Below, one piece after another: positions 29,292 to 33,707 of a DNA stretch of 33,707 nt. How positions within the stretch are numbered: position 1 is the stretch's first letter; each line of letters opens with the position of its first letter. A program made the position numbers and the translations under genes. The stretch is taken from positions 1 through 33,707 of the IMG/VR virus record IMGVR_UViG_3300025671_000028. One strand, written 5' to 3'. The DNA comes from a virus. Under the pieces are notes generated by a model. It saw nothing but the letters and a program-made list of their open reading frames with translations. It was not told where the DNA came from and did no database searches.

Positions 29292-29711
29292 ATGACTGTA
29301 CTTTATAGCGCAGAAATGGCCGGACTCGCCGCGGTTCCGGTTAGCCTTCCGTCTGGTGGTGTTGTCGATGGTAACGTCCGCGTAAAGCGGGCCACCATCA
29401 CGCTTGCCGCTCAGACGACTTCGGACACCATCGTTATTGCGAAAGCAACCGAAGGTGAATCGTTCCTGTACGGCGTCGTTAATACCGACACGTCGCTGGG
29501 TTCGGCGCAGATTGCCATTGGCGTATCTGGCGCAGTTGCTAAATACAAAGCAGCCGCCGTTCAGACCGCTACCAATGCCCCGGCAATCTTCGGTGTAAAC
29601 GCTGCAACTGCTACGGCGACTGCAAACGAAGAAATCTTTATCACGATTTCGGCTGCAAATTTGCCAGCTTCGGGCAATCTCGTTGTGGATATGTACTTCT
29701 CCGCAACGTAA
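29292..29711 (+). CDS. Capsid decoration-like / minor head protein
   Basis: 139 aa, GGAGG 9 bases before the ATG. Ala/Thr/Val-rich, beta-strand-like throughout with regular ATITLAAQTTSDTIVIAKAT and ANEEIFITISAANLP segments and no charged clusters. Such genes directly after the capsid gene often encode decoration or cement proteins. It may cover or stabilise the head. I do not recognise a named family. Confidence 0.6.
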   Translation: MTVLYSAEMAGLAAVPVSLPSGGVVDGNVRVKRATITLAAQTTSDTIVIAKATEGESFLYGVVNTDTSLGSAQIAIGVSGAVAKYKAAAVQTATNAPAIFGVNAATATATANEEIFITISAANLPASGNLVVDMYFSAT

Positions 29712-29718
29712 TAAGGTT

Positions 29719-29738
29719 GGGGAGGCTTCGGCCTCCCC
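29719..29738 (+). terminator. UUCG-loop terminator after the capsid genes
   Basis: Perfect 8-bp GGGGAGGC / GCCTCCCC stem with the very stable TTCG loop, then ATACTTT. The T-run is weak, so it may only attenuate and leave some read-through into the tail genes. Confidence 0.75.
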
Positions 29739-29759
29739 ATACTTTAATCAGAGGTAAGT

Positions 29760-30362
29760 ATGGCGACTTCAGTTGTTCAGATTGTAAACAACGCGCTGAT
29801 CAAAATCGGCGCAAGCGCCATTTTAACTCTCACTGAAAACAGTGAAGCGGCGCGAGCCGCTAATCTCATTTATGAGCAGGTCCGCGACGCTAGTATCCGC
29901 GACCATGTTTGGAACTTCGCCATTCGCCGGGTTGAACTGGCGCAGAACAGCACGGCTCCTGCGTTTGAGTTCTCGTATCAGTATAACCTCCCATCTGATT
30001 GCCTGCGGGTTTTGCGGATGGAAGACATGGGGATGTACTACAAGATCGAGGGCGGCAAGCTGCTGACCAACGAAGGCACCGCAAAGATTCTGTATCTGTC
30101 GCGAGTTGAAGACGTGAACTTGTTCGACGCCCTGTTTGTCGAAGCGTTGTCTGCCCGCATTGCGGCGGAATTGTCCGTCACATTGTCGGAGAGCAATACG
30201 CTGTATTCGAACATGATGGAAATCTATCAGCGCAAGATCGCAGATGCCCGCTCGATGGATGCGCAGGAAAGCGGCTATCACGAAATTATTGCAGATACAT
30301 GGTTGGATAGTCGGCTAAATTACGCCGGGAGTGCTGGCGTAAGCGTTAATGGTAGACCGTAA
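29760..30362 (+). CDS. Tail tubular protein A (T7 gp11-like)
   Basis: 200 aa (T7 gp11 is 196). SVVQIVNNALIKIGASAILT, ANLIYEQVRDASIRDHVWNF and YQYNLPSDCLRVLRMED are the family hallmarks. It forms the ring between portal and nozzle. The TAA overlaps the next ATG (TAATG). Confidence 0.9.
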   Translation: MATSVVQIVNNALIKIGASAILTLTENSEAARAANLIYEQVRDASIRDHVWNFAIRRVELAQNSTAPAFEFSYQYNLPSDCLRVLRMEDMGMYYKIEGGKLLTNEGTAKILYLSRVEDVNLFDALFVEALSARIAAELSVTLSESNTLYSNMMEIYQRKIADARSMDAQESGYHEIIADTWLDSRLNYAGSAGVSVNGRP

Positions 30363-32437
30363 TGCCGCGTTCAGCGCCAATATTCACGAATTTTACTGCC
30401 GGTGAATTTTCACCGCGCTTAGAAGGCCGAGTTGACCTTGCAAAATATCCTAACGGTTGCAAGACGCTGGAGAATATGATCGTCCAGAAACACGGTCCAG
30501 CATCTCGTCGGGGCGGTTTTTATTTTTCTGCCGAAGTGAAAGATAGCAGCAAAAAGACTCGCATTCTTCCGTTCGAGTTTAGCGCCACTCAGGCTTACGT
30601 TATTGAATTTGGCGATCAGTACGTTCGGTTCTACAAAAACTATGGTCAGATTGAGTCTGGGCCGTTTGATGAGGTGTTTGCTGCAGAATTTAATGTTGGC
30701 GCAGCATACGAAATAGCAACGCCCTACCTTGAGGCAGAGCTGTTTGAGTTGGTAATCACGCAGTCTGCTGATGTCCTGTATATAGCTCACCAGAACCACG
30801 AGCCGCGCACGTTGTCCAGGTTGGGTGACACGAACTGGACGCTAGACATCATTCAGTTTCTGGACGGCCCATATGACGCCGTAAACGCCACTGACACGAC
30901 GTTCGGCCTTTCTGCCACGTCTGGCACCGGAATCACAATAACGGCCTCTGCGGTCACTGGAATCAACGATGGGTCTGGCTTTCTCTCGACAGACGTAGGC
31001 CGCCTGATCCGGTTTGAGGACGCGGCAAACAACTGGACGTATTTTGAGATCACGGCGGTAACAGATACGACGCACGTGGTCGCCGATTTCATCGGACCAA
31101 ATGCTTCTGCCACAACGGCACAGACGGGCTGGCGGCTAGGCGCGTTTTCTGAAACGACAGGCTATCCGTCAGTCGTTACGTTTTTCGAGCAGCGGCTGGT
31201 CTGGGCGGCCACGACAAGTCGCCCGCAGTCGATGTTCTTCTCTGTTTCTGCTGATTATTACAACCACGCCCCGACCGATAATGACGGGCTTGTCCTGGAC
31301 GATAGCGGGTTTGTTTACACAATTGCGACCGATCAGGTAAACACGATCCGATGGATGCGGGCCGGTAAGGTTTTGTCCGTTGGGACGGCTGGCGGTGAGT
31401 TTATTGTATCGCAAGGTGATCAAAACAGCCCGCTATCGCCCACGAATACGCGTGTCGTGCGTCAGACTACGTTTGGCAGCGCCGCAGTGACGCCTCCGCA
31501 GGTCGGCAACTCCGTGCTGTTTTTGCAACGTGCCAACCGCAAGGTCCGGGAATACGTTTACCAGTTTGAAAGCGACGCATACACCGCGCCTGACCTCGCT
31601 ATCCTTTCGGAGCACATTACGGAAGGCGGCATTGTTGATATGGCGTATCAGCAAGAACCAGACAGCATTGTCTGGCTGGTTCGGACAGACGGCGTTCTTG
31701 TCGGCATGACATATGAGCGGGCACAGGACGTCGTGGGTTGGCATCGTCACATTATAGGTGGGGCAGACGCTAAAGTTGAAAGCGTTGCGGTCATCCCAAA
31801 CACGACCGGAAGCCAAGATGATTTGTGGGCGGTGATCCAACGCACAATCAACGGCCAATCAGTTCGGTACATTGAATTTCTAACGCCGGGTATGCCTGAA
31901 GTTACAGTGAACACGACAGACGCCACATATCTCGACTCCATGCTTACTTATACCGGCGGCGGGGTTTCGGCGGTGTTTGGTTTGAGTCATCTTGAAGGTC
32001 AAACTGTTTCGGTGTTAGCAAATGGTGCAGCCCACCCAGACCGCACAGTGTCTAGCGGGTCGATAACGCTGAACGGCTCTTATGAAGTTGTCCATGTTGG
32101 ATTGCCATATACATCAACTCTGCAAACTATGCGCATTGAAGCTGGCGCAAGTGACGGCACGGCGCAGGGTAAGAAGAAGCGCATTGCCAGGGTTACATAC
32201 CGGCTTTTTGATACGCTTGGATTAAAGCACGGCCCAAGCGCAGATCGTTTGGATATTATCCCTTTCCGGTCCAGCGCAGACGACATGGATGAAGCACCGG
32301 CATTGTTTACGGGCGACAAAGAGGTGGAGTTTCCGCGCAACTGGGACAAGGACGGGTATATTTTCTTGGTGCAGGACCAGCCGCTGCCGTTTACCATTCT
32401 GGCGATTATGCCAGAACTTAATACGACGAAGGTTTGA
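30362..32437 (+). CDS. Tail tubular protein B / nozzle (T7 gp12-like)
   Basis: 691 aa (T7 gp12 is 794). It begins FTAGEFSPRLEGRVDLAKYP with NGCKTLENMIVQKHGPASRR, a strong signature of the phage stabilisation and nozzle family. A beta-propeller-like body with repeated Trp/Gly/Val strands follows and the C-terminus is basic (KKKRIARVTYRLFDTLG). It forms the tail nozzle with tubular protein A and carries the fibres. Confidence 0.9.
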   Translation: MPRSAPIFTNFTAGEFSPRLEGRVDLAKYPNGCKTLENMIVQKHGPASRRGGFYFSAEVKDSSKKTRILPFEFSATQAYVIEFGDQYVRFYKNYGQIESGPFDEVFAAEFNVGAAYEIATPYLEAELFELVITQSADVLYIAHQNHEPRTLSRLGDTNWTLDIIQFLDGPYDAVNATDTTFGLSATSGTGITITASAVTGINDGSGFLSTDVGRLIRFEDAANNWTYFEITAVTDTTHVVADFIGPNASATTAQTGWRLGAFSETTGYPSVVTFFEQRLVWAATTSRPQSMFFSVSADYYNHAPTDNDGLVLDDSGFVYTIATDQVNTIRWMRAGKVLSVGTAGGEFIVSQGDQNSPLSPTNTRVVRQTTFGSAAVTPPQVGNSVLFLQRANRKVREYVYQFESDAYTAPDLAILSEHITEGGIVDMAYQQEPDSIVWLVRTDGVLVGMTYERAQDVVGWHRHIIGGADAKVESVAVIPNTTGSQDDLWAVIQRTINGQSVRYIEFLTPGMPEVTVNTTDATYLDSMLTYTGGGVSAVFGLSHLEGQTVSVLANGAAHPDRTVSSGSITLNGSYEVVHVGLPYTSTLQTMRIEAGASDGTAQGKKKRIARVTYRLFDTLGLKHGPSADRLDIIPFRSSADDMDEAPALFTGDKEVEFPRNWDKDGYIFLVQDQPLPFTILAIMPELNTTKV

Positions 32438-32438
32438 T

Positions 32439-32987
32439 ATGTGTACACCAGAAACACTGGCCACAATGGCCTTGATGGCCAAGGGCACCGCAGCCGCAGG
32501 CACGGTTGTCAGCACTGTAGGCGCAATTCAGCAGGGCAAGTCGGCGCAGAACCTTGCTAATTACAACGCGCAGATTGCTCAGAACGAGGCCATTGCAGCG
32601 CGTCAGAAGGCCGAGTTCGACGCCAAGGCGCAGGAACGTCAGGCAAGGTTGTTTGCGGGCAGTCAGCGGGCTTCTATGGCCGCTACAGGCGGCGAATTGC
32701 TGGACATGGGCGACATTGGGGACATGAGCGCAGAAGAAGCGGAACTTGAGAACCTCGCGATCAGATACGGCGGCGAAATGGGTTACAGGGCAGGGCAGCA
32801 GGGCGCGGATTTGGCTAGATTCCAAGGAAAAGTGGCGAAACAAACGGCGCAAGGCAAAGCCGCAAGTTCGCTTCTGACAGGCGCGTCTTCGGTTGCTAGT
32901 ATGGGCGCAAAGTATTCTTCTCCGACCGCTAAACCCACAACCATTAAACCCTTAACCAATAACTATTTTGGCGTTAGCCCTTATTGA
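32439..32987 (+). CDS. Internal virion protein, T7 gp14-like
   Basis: 182 aa from ATG 32439 (T7 gp14 is 196). A hydrophobic Ala/Gly-rich N-terminal helix (residues about 8-30) is followed by Gln-rich helices with NYNAQIAQNEAIAARQKAEF and SQRASMAATGGELLDMGDIG, the gp14/DNA-ejection pattern. It would form the outer-membrane part of the ejection channel. The 71-base gap to the next gene has no clear terminator. Confidence 0.8.
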   Translation: MCTPETLATMALMAKGTAAAGTVVSTVGAIQQGKSAQNLANYNAQIAQNEAIAARQKAEFDAKAQERQARLFAGSQRASMAATGGELLDMGDIGDMSAEEAELENLAIRYGGEMGYRAGQQGADLARFQGKVAKQTAQGKAASSLLTGASSVASMGAKYSSPTAKPTTIKPLTNNYFGVSPY

Positions 32988-33058
32988 TAATTTTATTGAG
33001 ATGGGTCTTTGACAAATTAGCTGAGCGCGAAATATCTACAGAACGAGGTTTTTGAGAA

Positions 33059-33707
33059 ATGGCAATGGTTCCGAAATACACAAGCAGGGCATCTGTTCCC
33101 GGCGGTACCGGGATGCAGGCTATCCCATTGTCTCTTGCGACCAGCCCGCTTAGTGGGGCCGGTGAGGGGTTTACGCAGGTTGCCACCGCGCTTGAAGCTG
33201 CTGCAGAGCGCATTCAGAAACGTGAGGATATTATTAGCTCTGCGGTGTCTATCGACCAGTTTGAGCAAGACATGCTGAAATCCTATAATTCCGCACTTGA
33301 GGCGGGAAATATTCTCGATCCCAAAACTAACACGATAGGCAGGTTTAACGCTGAGAACGAGCAGCGGATTATGCTGGCCGTGAACAATTTCAGCGGAAGC
33401 GCAAACGCCAGGGCACAGCTTGAATCAAACCTGCGGAGCCGATCTGGTCAATACACTAATCAGATGATTCAGTATCAAAACACTGAACAGCGCAAATTTA
33501 TAACTGGGAAAGCCCAAAACGAAATCGCGCCTATTGCAGCAATGGTTGCCAGCGACCCTAAAGCCTTGCGTAGTTCGTTCGATCAGGTTGACGCTATTGT
33601 CAATAAATATGCCGAAGCGCTGGACCCCGCATCGGAACGCAGCCTTCGTGACGCCGGACGCTCCGCAGTTATGGAGCAGGGCGTCGTTGGATTGCTTAAT
33701 CGCGGCG
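33059..33707 (+). CDS. Internal virion (ejection) protein, N-terminal part; continues at base 1
   Basis: First 216 codons of the 553-aa protein whose C-terminus is at 1-1079. ATG 33059 follows AACGAGG; the second in-frame ATG at 33065 is also possible. The N-terminal MAMVPKYTSRASVPGGTGMQ segment is flexible, followed by helical, Gln- and Ala-rich sequence (ALEAAAERIQKREDIISSAV). The order after a gp14-like gene makes it the gp15 counterpart. Confidence 0.75.
   Translation, partial: MAMVPKYTSRASVPGGTGMQAIPLSLATSPLSGAGEGFTQVATALEAAAERIQKREDIISSAVSIDQFEQDMLKSYNSALEAGNILDPKTNTIGRFNAENEQRIMLAVNNFSGSANARAQLESNLRSRSGQYTNQMIQYQNTEQRKFITGKAQNEIAPIAAMVASDPKALRSSFDQVDAIVNKYAEALDPASERSLRDAGRSAVMEQGVVGLLNRG
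33642..33707. repeat. 66-bp terminal direct repeat, right copy
   Basis: Identical to 1-66. Remove one copy to obtain the circular genome. The reading frame of the split gene is preserved across the join. Confidence 0.95.

Noticed and set aside
1-33707. tRNA genes, CRISPR arrays, insertion sequences, integrase or att core
   Set aside because: I looked for cloverleaf-like elements, spaced repeats, transposase or recombinase motifs and saw none. Absence by eye is weaker than a scan with a dedicated tool.

Overview
The window is one complete, circularly permuted genome of a small tailed phage with short-tail (T7-like podovirus) structural genes. The first 66 bases are repeated exactly at the end, and one gene runs off the right edge and continues at base 1, so the unique circle is about 33,641 bp. 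The likely host is an alphaproteobacterium. This rests on a GcrA-family regulator (a cell-cycle factor of that class), a holin of the kind found in gene transfer agents, GC-rich codon use in most genes, and small repressors of a kind I associate with that class. I see no tRNA, rRNA, CRISPR array, transposase, integrase, DNA polymerase or RNA polymerase.

Layout. Bases 1-7,995 (+) hold the end of the ejection-protein block, then a tail fibre, a large lectin-like tail spike and a small accessory protein. Bases 7,992-9,435 (+) are a tightly overlapping lysis cassette: holin, membrane/coiled-coil protein, three-helix holin-like protein and GH24 lysozyme. Bases 9,478-11,861 (-) are an operon of small regulatory or accessory genes ending in gcrA. 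It includes a DUF6948-like protein, a striking glycine-X repeat protein, two hairpin-rich spacers and two 21-residue micro-ORFs. At 11.9-12.2 kb lies a divergent promoter region and a small repressor that is probably read from a leaderless mRNA. Bases 12,375-16,900 (-) are a recombination module: Sak4-like ATPase, DUF7173-like protein, DUF669-type ssDNA-binding protein, Fe-S PD-(D/E)XK nuclease, DEAH helicase and VRR-NUC nuclease. A Cro-like gene at 17,000 faces this module across overlapping face-to-face promoters and leads into a primase-helicase (17,236-19,212).

Directly after the primase-helicase is a compact array of eight GTAACC/GGTTAC sites with a large hairpin, a candidate origin or operator cluster. 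Two small reverse genes follow, then two orphan DNA methyltransferases. From 21,931 to the end (+) is the virion block: terminase subunits, small proteins, a GNAT acetyltransferase, head-fibre-like protein, portal, Bbp19-like protein, scaffold, a terminator and a new promoter, major capsid, decoration-like protein, tail tubular proteins A and B, and the internal virion proteins that wrap round to base 1.

The genes suggest a phage that brings its own primase-helicase and recombination enzymes, uses host DNA and RNA polymerases, and may act on the host cell cycle through GcrA and DNA methylation. Two Cro/CI-sized regulators with structured divergent promoters, together with the site array and the lack of an integrase, leave open an extrachromosomal (phage-plasmid) state. 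That is inference.
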